Assembly: GCA_039105265.1 (NCBI GenBank)
Contig: JAPFFF010000003.1
Span: 3,658,001-3,722,000, forward strand
DNA: 64,000 nt
Origin: Tritrichomonas musculus
Taxonomy: Eukaryota > Parabasalia > Tritrichomonadida > Tritrichomonadidae
Direction: 5' to 3'
In this document: positions 50,943 through 60,108 of the stretch, piece by piece
Layout of the letters: every line of letters begins with the position of its first letter
How positions within the stretch are numbered: the first letter of the stretch is position 1
Notes under the pieces: model-generated
Seen by the model: the letters and a program-made list of their open reading frames with translations, nothing else
Database searches by the model: none
What the model was told of the DNA's origin: nothing
Program-made: the position numbers and the translations under genes

Positions 50943-53900
50943 TTAAATAAGAAATAAGCTAATCCAAAGAAACAGATTTATAAGAAGTGTAAGCAAATTC
51001 AAGAAATCAGAAACAGAGTTGCTTGAATCAAATGTTTCAATATTTTCAGTTTCAATATTTTCATAGTTATGTAATGAATTGAATTCTACATTATCAACAG
51101 ATATAGAATCATTAGATTGATTAATATCATGATCATCATCATCTTCTTCTTCTTCATTAATTTCTTGATTATTATTATTATCTTGTTCCTTTTCAGATAA
51201 AATTGAATCATCTTGCTTTGATTTTTGCTTTTCATTTAAAATATCATTTTTATTACTGGCTACTATTGTCGAGTTTTCATCATCAAAATCAGAAGAAGAT
51301 GCATCGAAAAGTACTTCTGTAGCTTCATTTACATTAAACATCGGTTTCTTTATTTGATATTTATCATCTTGAATTTCCCTTGTTGCGAATGATGTATCTC
51401 TTTGGAACGAATATACTTCGTCCGTCTGATTTACATATTCAAAGAAAGTGCTTTCTTCAATGCCAAGCTTATTTCGTTTAGGATGGCGAGCAGTACTCAC
51501 TGAAGATTGCTGAGGATTTACATTATTATTGAAAAACTTAGATGATTCATTTAAGAAGTTAGGATTAACCTTTTGGAACTTTTCAATTAAAGACTTTTGC
51601 ATTAATATTTGACTAGATAATGCATTTAAATTATTTGAGTCTTTTTGTTGGAGTGGTCTTCGAGATATATTATTATATGTTGGGGCAATAGGCTTTGGCT
51701 GATTTACGCTTTGCTCTATTATACTAAATGCTAACGTGTCATTTCCCATTGAAACTTCTGTTAAATTAGAATCTTTATCAGCATATTTAAGCTCAGCTTT
51801 GGTTGGAGCATTTGGAATAAAACTACTTGGATTTCTGGATATAAGAGACATATTATATTTCTTTTCAAGTTGGCGCTTTTCTTCTTCGAGTTCTTTGTTT
51901 TTCTTTGATAGAGTATCACATTTCTTTCCTGTTTCTTCAAGTTTCTTACAAAATTGATTGCATTTTCTAATTAATTCCTCATTTTTCAATTTTATGGCTT
52001 CTTCGTGCTTTCTTGAAAAATCTTGATTTTGATTTGATAATTCAATATTTTGGCTTTTAAGAGCATTAATTTGTTGAGTCAATGATTCTATTTGGCGGTT
52101 TTGAGAATCGATTTGTTTTGCCATTGACTTCTTGTTTTCTTCTACTTCTTCACTGTAGTGAGCCATAAATGAATCTTTTTGTTTTATTCTGCTTTGAAGC
52201 TGAGTTGTATTTAATGCTGCACCTTTGATTTGAGCATCTTTTAATAATAAAGATGATTTCATTTTTTCTATTTCTTCTTTTAATTGATTGATTTGAGCTG
52301 ATTGATTTTTAATTATGTTTTGGTTTTCTTCCACATTTTGTTGCAATGATTCTACATCTTTAGAGTTTGACATTGCTTCATTTAATCGAGTGATTTCATC
52401 TTCTTGATGCTTAATCGTTTGATTAAAAATGTTAAAGGATTTATCTTTTTCCTGAATAAGATTTTCTAATTCCAAAACACGATTAGAAAGTTGATCTCTT
52501 TCAGGAATCATTCTTTCCAGCTCTGAAATACGATTTGTAAGCTGCTCTTTTTCTGGAATAATTTTTTCTAATTCCGAAACACGAATTGAAAGCTGCTCTT
52601 TTTCTTGTTTGAGCAATTCTAATTCATTTTTATCAATTGGAATTTGGTTTTCAGATCCCATTAAAGAGAGAGATGAATTTTTGAGGAGAGCAGGATTTCT
52701 CTCAAGGATTGCACGTGATAATTCATTTGCTTGACGATCAGCTTCTTCATCTGACATCTTTTCTTCTTCAGTTATATCGTCAGGTTGAATAATTCTTTTT
52801 TTCTTAGGTAGACAAATTGGGCTTGGATCGTAATCAATGGGCGACATTGTATGCGTAAAATCAACTGGGTTAAGCTCTTTTTCGGGAGTCTTTGGTGAAG
52901 TGGACGAAAAATTATTGACATTTAACTTGCTCTTTAAAAATGTAAATGTTTTCTTCTTTTTCTTGGGAAGACAAGGAATCTCTTCCGTTACATAAAATGA
53001 AGAATTAGTCTCGTTTTTATTGGCATCAATATTTTCATTTCGAACTGGGCTTGAAGAATAGGATAAATCAAAAATAGTAGAAGAGTCTTTTTGTTTTGGA
53101 GTAAGATATATATTTTCATCTGGCAATTTGTTTGGGACATCCTCGTTTGAATTGAGAAGACTTTTTAATCTATCTACTTCAGCTTGCAATCTAATAATTT
53201 CTTGTTTTTGTTCTTCAATTATAGTTTTATCAGATTTAATTTCATTAGCTTTAACATTATTTTTGATTTTCATTGCTTTTATTGCAAATTGTAATGTTGA
53301 TTTAGTTGTAGATTGTTGATTATTTTCTTGATTTATTGTACAAATAATAACAGTTTGTGCATTTCCACCAAGTGAATTTTGAAGGTATAAAGTTAATTTA
53401 GAGTCACGATAACTAACTACTTGTTTTCCATTCTGGAGTGCACTTATTATATTAGAAAGTGCAAGAAGTGATCTATTAATATTTGATGCTTCTCTTTGTC
53501 TAGACCCTTCTGCATTTGTATCTTTTTGGCATTCACTTCCTGCTAAATCGATTAAATTTAAAACAGATCTTAATGTAGATCCATTTGAATTAGTAGCAGA
53601 TTTTGATTCAAGAGCAATTCTGATAATTGCATGTGAACGGCTACTATGCTCATTCATTGATGTTGATCCAGTAGCACGATTTTCTTCTGCTCCTTGAATT
53701 GATCTCATTACATCTTCATATGAGGTGGCAAGCTGCTGACTGAATTTTATATTTTTGCTACGCTCTGAATTCGGACGAAGTAAATCTTTTATTGTTTCAT
53801 TATAAATTTCGAAATATGATAATCCAACTACATACTCTCTTGAAGTATCTTGCTGTATATGCTCAAATATATGAGAAACAGCAAGAGGGGTGACTCCAGG

Positions 53901-54182
53901 ATGGTCATTATTTCCCATCATTGTAAAAGTTTTTCCGGATCCTGTTGATCCATATGCAAAAATGGTACCGTTATATCCTTCCATAAATCCTTGAACAACA
54001 TCATCAGCCATTTCTTGATATATTTCATAAGTTTGCGTTTCTGGTGAAAAAACTCTGTTAAATCGAAATTCAGCTCCGTTTGATGCTAAGGAAATGAGAC
54101 TTTCTTTTGGATCTATATCCCATACATGAATGGAACTAGAGGTAGGTTTAGCTCTGATACCAACATGAATCGATTTACTCAT
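50943..54182 (-). CDS. Kinesin with N-terminal motor and hydrophobic C-terminal anchor (1079 aa)
   Basis: The N-terminal motor (about 1-325) has the P-loop GSTGSGKT (78-85), switch I NEHSSRSH (177-184), switch II DLAGSE (212-217) and YRDSKLT. The REASNINRSLLALSNII segment and the short neck with LQFAIKAMKIKNNVKANE suggest a kinesin-7 (CENP-E)-like motor; the subfamily is inference. Coiled coil follows at about 325-350 and 520-790, separated by Pro/Lys-rich linkers with SP/TP sites. The C-terminal third is acidic and disordered, yet the last 23 residues (VSDFLNLLTLLINLFLWISLFLI) are strongly hydrophobic, as in a tail-anchored membrane protein. The ATG at 54182 is used. AAAAAGTTCATTTTT and ACCGTTA (gene orientation) lie upstream. 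Confidence 0.92.
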   Translation of the reverse strand: MSKSIHVGIRAKPTSSSIHVWDIDPKESLISLASNGAEFRFNRVFSPETQTYEIYQEMADDVVQGFMEGYNGTIFAYGSTGSGKTFTMMGNNDHPGVTPLAVSHIFEHIQQDTSREYVVGLSYFEIYNETIKDLLRPNSERSKNIKFSQQLATSYEDVMRSIQGAEENRATGSTSMNEHSSRSHAIIRIALESKSATNSNGSTLRSVLNLIDLAGSECQKDTNAEGSRQREASNINRSLLALSNIISALQNGKQVVSYRDSKLTLYLQNSLGGNAQTVIICTINQENNQQSTTKSTLQFAIKAMKIKNNVKANEIKSDKTIIEEQKQEIIRLQAEVDRLKSLLNSNEDVPNKLPDENIYLTPKQKDSSTIFDLSYSSSPVRNENIDANKNETNSSFYVTEEIPCLPKKKKKTFTFLKSKLNVNNFSSTSPKTPEKELNPVDFTHTMSPIDYDPSPICLPKKKRIIQPDDITEEEKMSDEEADRQANELSRAILERNPALLKNSSLSLMGSENQIPIDKNELELLKQEKEQLSIRVSELEKIIPEKEQLTNRISELERMIPERDQLSNRVLELENLIQEKDKSFNIFNQTIKHQEDEITRLNEAMSNSKDVESLQQNVEENQNIIKNQSAQINQLKEEIEKMKSSLLLKDAQIKGAALNTTQLQSRIKQKDSFMAHYSEEVEENKKSMAKQIDSQNRQIESLTQQINALKSQNIELSNQNQDFSRKHEEAIKLKNEELIRKCNQFCKKLEETGKKCDTLSKKNKELEEEKRQLEKKYNMSLISRNPSSFIPNAPTKAELKYADKDSNLTEVSMGNDTLAFSIIEQSVNQPKPIAPTYNNISRRPLQQKDSNNLNALSSQILMQKSLIEKFQKVNPNFLNESSKFFNNNVNPQQSSVSTARHPKRNKLGIEESTFFEYVNQTDEVYSFQRDTSFATREIQDDKYQIKKPMFNVNEATEVLFDASSSDFDDENSTIVASNKNDILNEKQKSKQDDSILSEKEQDNNNNQEINEEEEDDDDHDINQSNDSISVDNVEFNSLHNYENIETENIETFDSSNSVSDFLNLLTLLINLFLWISLFLI

Positions 54183-54831
54183 TCCCTTTGTTCCAAATGC
54201 TCTTTTTTTTTATATTCTAAACGTATAACAAATTCATTAAAAATTTTTTAAAAATGAACTTTTTGAATTCAAAATAACGGTAAATGAACAACTGCATTAT
54301 AATCGTCTGAACACATTGATAATCATTAATACTACATTGTTCATTAAAAGAAGGTTTGAAAGTATAAGTGATTTATTTTGATGAATTTTTTATAAAACCA
54401 ATCTTTTGCTTAATTGAATTTTTAAATGGAATAGATTTATATTAAATTACATTTATTTATAATAAATATTTTTATGATCGAATCAAAGTATGATTAAAAC
54501 ATTTAAAATGCTTTCATGATATTTTTATATGAATACAAGGGCCAATTGAATTATAATTGATGAGGTGTGCATCAATTTCATTAATTAGGAATCAAGGTTC
54601 AAAGGATATTGTTCTATTAATTGGATTGATATTTTTCGATAACATCAAAATGTTATAGAAAAATACTTAAAAAGAAAAGAATTTATGCATTATCAAATAC
54701 GTATATATATATTTAAAAAAAAATCTGTATTTCAATAATTTAATATCGCGGAATATTAAAAATTTTTTTGTATAAAAAATTCAATGGTGGTTTAAAACTA
54801 TAAAAATTTTTTTAAATTACAAATTTTAAAA
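54183..54831. other. Divergent promoter region
   Basis: About 650 AT-rich bases between the divergent kinesin and FG/NPF-protein genes. TAACGGT (54275-54281) and AACTTTTTGAATTC (about 54258) sit on the kinesin side. On the right side no clear initiator is seen. Confidence 0.5.
54275..54281 (-). promoter_or_regulatory. TAACGGT upstream of the kinesin gene
   Basis: Full YAACGG Myb core on the plus strand, 93 bases before the kinesin ATG, same orientation as at the neighbouring Myb gene and at NOP10. Confidence 0.35.
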
Positions 54832-57800
54832 ATGCAAAATTATGGAGGATATTACTCGCAATACCCACAAGGCCAAAATCAAATGTATCAAACACCAGGG
54901 CCCCAAAGCAATGCAGCTCAATCAAATATGAGAAATCTGTTTGGAGGATCAAACGTAACTAATAACCAGGCAAATTATGGAGGACCTCAAATGCCTCAAG
55001 CACCTCAACAGTATGGATACCAACAGCCACAAATGCCCCAACAAAATTTTGTTTTTCATTTTGATTATAATAATGGCCCTCCTAACATGAACATGGGACC
55101 TTATTCACCTGCAAATCCTCCCCAATATGGAAATACACCTTATGGCGCACCACCAATGCAACAAAAGAAAGAAGATAAAAACGATGAACTTTTCAATTCT
55201 TTTGATCCATTCAATCCAAAACCTAGAAAACAATCAAAACCTCCACCTCAACCACAGCAAAATACTACTCCTCAACAACCCCATCCTCCTGCTCAACCTC
55301 AAATTCAATTAATTGAGGACACAGCTCCAAAGAAACAAGATTTAAATGCTTTTAGGAGTGCGTTTGCTTCTCTCGCCGCTCCTCCCCCTCAGCAACAACC
55401 AGTTCAGCAGCAACCTCAACAACAATTTGGTTACGGGGGACAACCTGGCCCAATGTATACTGGCCCTACTATGCAAGCTCCTCCTGCACCACAAATTGAA
55501 GGATTTAATTTTGTAAGTGGTTCTCAGAGCACACAATCACCGCAGATAGAAGGTTTCAATTTTGGATCACCTCAACAACCACAATCCTCTCCATTTACAA
55601 ATCAAACTTCACCACCTCAGAATTCTTTCGCAAATCAATCATTTGCGCAACAGCAAAATACTTCGTTTACAAATCCACCAGCACCACAGCAATCTTCACA
55701 ACCGATATCACCTGCAATTTCTTCACCATCTCAAAGTCAATCTTCGAAAAATGCTGCTGATGATCCTTTCTCTAACTTCAATCCAGTATCATCACAGCCT
55801 CAAAAGTTATCAGGGTTAGAATCAGCCTCCAATAATACTGACGCCTCTCAATTTGGAAATACTGATGCTTTTTCATTTAATCAGTCTCAGCCAGGTTCAA
55901 ATAGTGGAATTCAATCATTTAACCAACCTCAAACTGGGTCAAATGGTGGAATTCAATCTTTCAACCAGCCTCAAACTGGGTCAAATAGCGGAATGTTTTC
56001 ATTTAGTCAACCGCAAAGTGGTTCTAGTGATGCATTTCTTTCCTTCAATCATTCACCACCAAAATCAACTAGTGGCTTTCAAACTACTCAACCTCAGACT
56101 GGGTCTGGCAGTGGATTTGCTCCATTTATTCAACCTCAACCACAAGCAGGTTCAACTGGTGGGATTCCTTTATCAGCAGTTGATGATTTATTTGGAACAC
56201 CTTCAACATCCAAACTTCAACCTCAACAAGATACTAAAACCACAACACCATCAGCGGAAAATCCATTCTTGAATAATCAAATTGCTGATTTCTCAAATAC
56301 TAATCAAGACCAGTCAAGTACCATTAATAATAACATCTTCAATTCAACACCAAACACGTTCTCACAACAGCAGCCTCCTCAACAAGGTTCAAATGGCGGC
56401 ATTGTTTTGAATTCTTTTGAATCTTCACAAAATCAACAGCAATCAAGCACAACTCGAACAGGCGCTTCTGCATTTGGTGACTCTTTCCGTCAAGCAATTG
56501 TAGAAACAATACCACCATCATCACAACCAGCTCCACCACAGCCAGCAACGACGGATTCACCAAAAGAGAATGAAATAGGAGATTTCAAAAATATTTTTAA
56601 TCAAGGTCACAGCTTCTTTGAAAAGCAAGAAGAACAATATAGATCTCAGCAGCAAAAACAAACAATTCCTGAAGGCTTTACATTCAGCTCTCAAACACCC
56701 AATACTGATTCAGAAGCTCCAAACTTTTCTAATTTTGTCTTCAATTCAGGATCTACCCAAAATGCTCAATTTGGCGAATCATCATTTGCTAATTTCGGAG
56801 CAAATGAATCACAAAAGTCATCGGCGACACCAAATGCCAATCAATCTAACCAAGAACCTTCACCTGCTCCATTTACTCCATTTGGTGTTTCAGATCTTCA
56901 ACCAATGGCCAACTCAACATTTGTTATCAGTGGAAGCGGTGATAGTATTGGAAGCCAACCTACTGTTGTTTCAGCTGATCCAGTAGATGAGTCAAAGATC
57001 CCATATTTTGCTGAGGAAGAGAAAAAGATGGAATTTGAAACTCGAATCAAAAATGATTCAATGAGCGTTTTCGATCCGTTTAATCCAAATCCACAGCAGA
57101 AGCAACAACAACAACCTTCTCAACAAGAAAAAGTTCAAAATCAACCAAAAATTCAAGAAGAACCAAAACTTACCCCAACAATAAATGCATCAGTTGATGC
57201 AATAAGAAACATGTTTGGTGGTCCATCAGATGAACAAAACGAAGAGAAAGAGAAAGAAGAAGTAAAAACAGAAGTTAAGCCAGAAGAAACAACAAATTCA
57301 CCATTTACTTTTCCAAAGCAAAATGAAAACAATTCTAATGAACCTTCTCAGGGCGGCTTTCTTGGTGGCTTTTCAAGCGGATTTGGAGCTGATGATAAAA
57401 ATGATAATTCTCAAAATAAGCTCGGATCTGATATTCAATTAAATGCTGGGCTTGGCGATAATAATAACAACAATAATGAAGAAAATCTATTTGCTGCAAA
57501 TGGAAGTTCCGATTTTCAAGCATCTTTCGGAAGATCTCCAGAAGGAAATCCTTTCGGCTTTGGTGGCTTTGGTTTCGATAACTCATTCGGAAAAGGAAAT
57601 GTTTTCCAAAATATTTTTGAAAAAGGCGATATGAACCAACCAGCAACTTTTGGAGATTTCTTTCCTCATCATAATAGTGAACCTCTTAATGCTCCTATTC
57701 AAATAGAAAACAAAGAAAAAGAAATTTCTTCTCAACCATCAAATGAAGAGAAACAACCACCTAAATCAACTACACCATTTGCACCTGCATTCGATTTAAT

Positions 57801-59763
57801 GGATATCACCTCTCCTTCACAAAACCAGAGTCCAGAAGGAAAACAACAACAAGAAAGTGAAAAACCAAAAGAACAACATAAACAACAAGAAGTTGACTTT
57901 GATAATCCTTTCATCAATCAAAATTCAATGACAATGTTTGGCCAAACCTCTTCAACAACAGCAGCAGAAACAACAACTCAGAAGGCAAGTGAACCTTTTA
58001 ATCCATTTGGAGCAACAACAACTACTACTAATACTAACAATAATTTGAATTTAACTTTAGAAACTCAATCCACTTTTTCATTGTCTGAATCATCAGCTGA
58101 AACAACTAAAGATTCTATTCCTCAGATAGAAAATCAAATACAACCTAATAAAGACGTATCTAACAAGAAACAAGGAAAAGGAGACAATATTTTCGATGAA
58201 ATTCCAAATGATATTAGCGAAATAGACAAATCTCTTCCAGAAAAGCCACCTCCATTTGTCATGCCAACCATTGGTGATAGTTCATCAAATCCATTCACTA
58301 ATGTTTTGGACGGAAATTCATCGGCAACATCAAATCCATTCACATCAAACAACGGAAACAAAGCAAATCCATTCATTTTGAATACAGAGTCATCTCAAAC
58401 AGCAACAAGCCAAAATAACCAAGGAGATGAATCAAATCCATTTTCTTCTCAAATTAAGTCGACACCATCAAATGATAACAAAGACATGAAAGATGAATCA
58501 AATCCATTTACTCTTGAGAATAACAAAAATCAATCTGGTAATGATAATAAGAACAAAAATGATTTTGATGATTTGTTAGGTTTCGGTTTCTCTTCAACTC
58601 CTACATCATATAAAAATGATGAAAAGAAAGATAACAATGATTTCTTTGGAGGAAGCTTCAACAATGCATTTTCGACTCAAACCGAAAAGACAGCAGAAAC
58701 TGAAACTAAGGAAGAACCAAAGGCAGAAAAGAAAGAATCACAAACCAATGCTGATACATCAGATTTTACCTTCACATCAGGAACAACCACAACAACAACA
58801 ACAGATTCTAAAGAAGCAAATCCATTCAGCAACGGATTTAATCCATTTGGTGGTGATTTCAATCCATTTGGAGCAGCCACTACTACAACTACAACAGCAA
58901 CAAACGACAACGATAATCAATCAGGAGGATTCACATTTACACCGACATTTGGTAAAGAAGAAGGCAAAGGTAACGAAAAAGAAGGAGAAACAAACAAAGA
59001 TGCAGAAAAGGAAGGAAAAACAGAAGAAGAAGGAACCGAAAAACCAATTGAACTTTCAACACCGAATACAAACGCCGAATCTACTGAAAAGAAGGAAGAT
59101 GACGATGATCGTTTGAATATTGTAGATACTCTTGATGACGATCTTTTCGATATGAATTCTGTCGAAAAATACGAACCTAAAAAAATTTCAAATACCAAAA
59201 ATTCCGACTTGTTTGGCGACATTCACACCTTTCCTGTTTCTAATTCGACTTCTGACTTCCTTTCATTGAAACAAAAGAAGAAAGGAAAAAATGCGGCTGA
59301 TACTCTAACCCAACAAAGTGATGGTGGAGCCTCAATATTGGCAATTCCCAGCCATACACAAAGCACTACTGTTCCAATCATCAGCATTATTGATTCTTAT
59401 GCCAATTCACCACAAGAACTTCAGTTCTCAGTCAGCGATGATATTGAAGATCCTTCTGTTTTGGAGATAATGAGCAATGAAGGATCAGTTGGAAAGATCC
59501 TTAAAAAATATGTCAAACCACCTGAAAATGATTTTTACGGTTGTTATGAAAAAGATCCTCATCCTATTAAAATCTTCCCCAAGTTCGAAAATACTGACGC
59601 TGCTAAAGTTTTGGGCGATTTTGTGTTGAAGAATTTCGGAATAACAGCTACTTTTGCTTCAACATCGAGGAAACAACAGGAAGAAATTGATGTAAATAGT
59701 ATATTTAACGTTCCTGCTGCATCTGAACCTAATGAAGATGATGATTTCTTATTCATGATTTAA
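54832..59763 (+). CDS. Very large disordered FG/NPF/DPF-rich protein with a small C-terminal domain (1643 aa)
   Basis: Residues 1-1480 are low-complexity, rich in Gln, Asn, Ser, Pro, Thr and Phe. Many NPF motifs occur (ENPFLNN, DNPFINQ, SNPFTNV, SNPFTSN, ANPFILN, SNPFSSQ, SNPFTLE, FNPFGG), together with DPF (SFDPFNP twice, DDPFSNF) and scattered FG dipeptides. A local repeat near residues 345-400 has the form QPQTGSNSGIQSFN. The last ~150 residues look folded (IISIIDSYANSPQELQFSV, DDIEDPSVLEIMSNEGS) and end with acidic DDDFLFMI. NPF binds EH domains and DPF binds AP-2 appendages, so an endocytic clathrin adaptor is the favoured reading; an FG nucleoporin is the alternative. The ATG at 54832 is the first in frame. 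It shares the Phe-motif style, but not sequence, with the gene at the left edge. Confidence 0.88.
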   Translation: MQNYGGYYSQYPQGQNQMYQTPGPQSNAAQSNMRNLFGGSNVTNNQANYGGPQMPQAPQQYGYQQPQMPQQNFVFHFDYNNGPPNMNMGPYSPANPPQYGNTPYGAPPMQQKKEDKNDELFNSFDPFNPKPRKQSKPPPQPQQNTTPQQPHPPAQPQIQLIEDTAPKKQDLNAFRSAFASLAAPPPQQQPVQQQPQQQFGYGGQPGPMYTGPTMQAPPAPQIEGFNFVSGSQSTQSPQIEGFNFGSPQQPQSSPFTNQTSPPQNSFANQSFAQQQNTSFTNPPAPQQSSQPISPAISSPSQSQSSKNAADDPFSNFNPVSSQPQKLSGLESASNNTDASQFGNTDAFSFNQSQPGSNSGIQSFNQPQTGSNGGIQSFNQPQTGSNSGMFSFSQPQSGSSDAFLSFNHSPPKSTSGFQTTQPQTGSGSGFAPFIQPQPQAGSTGGIPLSAVDDLFGTPSTSKLQPQQDTKTTTPSAENPFLNNQIADFSNTNQDQSSTINNNIFNSTPNTFSQQQPPQQGSNGGIVLNSFESSQNQQQSSTTRTGASAFGDSFRQAIVETIPPSSQPAPPQPATTDSPKENEIGDFKNIFNQGHSFFEKQEEQYRSQQQKQTIPEGFTFSSQTPNTDSEAPNFSNFVFNSGSTQNAQFGESSFANFGANESQKSSATPNANQSNQEPSPAPFTPFGVSDLQPMANSTFVISGSGDSIGSQPTVVSADPVDESKIPYFAEEEKKMEFETRIKNDSMSVFDPFNPNPQQKQQQQPSQQEKVQNQPKIQEEPKLTPTINASVDAIRNMFGGPSDEQNEEKEKEEVKTEVKPEETTNSPFTFPKQNENNSNEPSQGGFLGGFSSGFGADDKNDNSQNKLGSDIQLNAGLGDNNNNNNEENLFAANGSSDFQASFGRSPEGNPFGFGGFGFDNSFGKGNVFQNIFEKGDMNQPATFGDFFPHHNSEPLNAPIQIENKEKEISSQPSNEEKQPPKSTTPFAPAFDLMDITSPSQNQSPEGKQQQESEKPKEQHKQQEVDFDNPFINQNSMTMFGQTSSTTAAETTTQKASEPFNPFGATTTTTNTNNNLNLTLETQSTFSLSESSAETTKDSIPQIENQIQPNKDVSNKKQGKGDNIFDEIPNDISEIDKSLPEKPPPFVMPTIGDSSSNPFTNVLDGNSSATSNPFTSNNGNKANPFILNTESSQTATSQNNQGDESNPFSSQIKSTPSNDNKDMKDESNPFTLENNKNQSGNDNKNKNDFDDLLGFGFSSTPTSYKNDEKKDNNDFFGGSFNNAFSTQTEKTAETETKEEPKAEKKESQTNADTSDFTFTSGTTTTTTTDSKEANPFSNGFNPFGGDFNPFGAATTTTTTATNDNDNQSGGFTFTPTFGKEEGKGNEKEGETNKDAEKEGKTEEEGTEKPIELSTPNTNAESTEKKEDDDDRLNIVDTLDDDLFDMNSVEKYEPKKISNTKNSDLFGDIHTFPVSNSTSDFLSLKQKKKGKNAADTLTQQSDGGASILAIPSHTQSTTVPIISIIDSYANSPQELQFSVSDDIEDPSVLEIMSNEGSVGKILKKYVKPPENDFYGCYEKDPHPIKIFPKFENTDAAKVLGDFVLKNFGITATFASTSRKQQEEIDVNSIFNVPAASEPNEDDDFLFMI

Positions 59764-60108
59764 GGAGAGAAGAAAAAAAATGTAACTTTTTTTTTGTTAT
59801 TTTTTGTTTGTTTGTTTGGAAATGTTATTATCGATATTTTTTTTTGTTAAGAAAAAAGTGGTATTTTAATATTTTTTTTTTTTTTTAATAAAAAATAAAA
59901 AAATAAATGTTGTTTATTATGATTTTACTTGTTTTTTGTTTGGAAGTGAGCTTATCATTTATCAAATAATTTCTAAAATTACTTTATATTTTGGTTTTTA
60001 TTACATACTGTTTGAATGAAATCATGTTTTCTTAGGAAAAAGTCTCCTTTTTATTTTGAAAATATGTATTATTGATTGATGATCATGAATTAAAGAGAAA
60101 AATAGATT
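59764..60108. other. AT-rich spacer
   Basis: About 345 bases with long T and A runs. I searched here for an upstream exon with ATG plus a short intron that could rescue the alpha-mannosidase start and found no GTATG...TAACAC-CAG pair. Confidence 0.5.
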
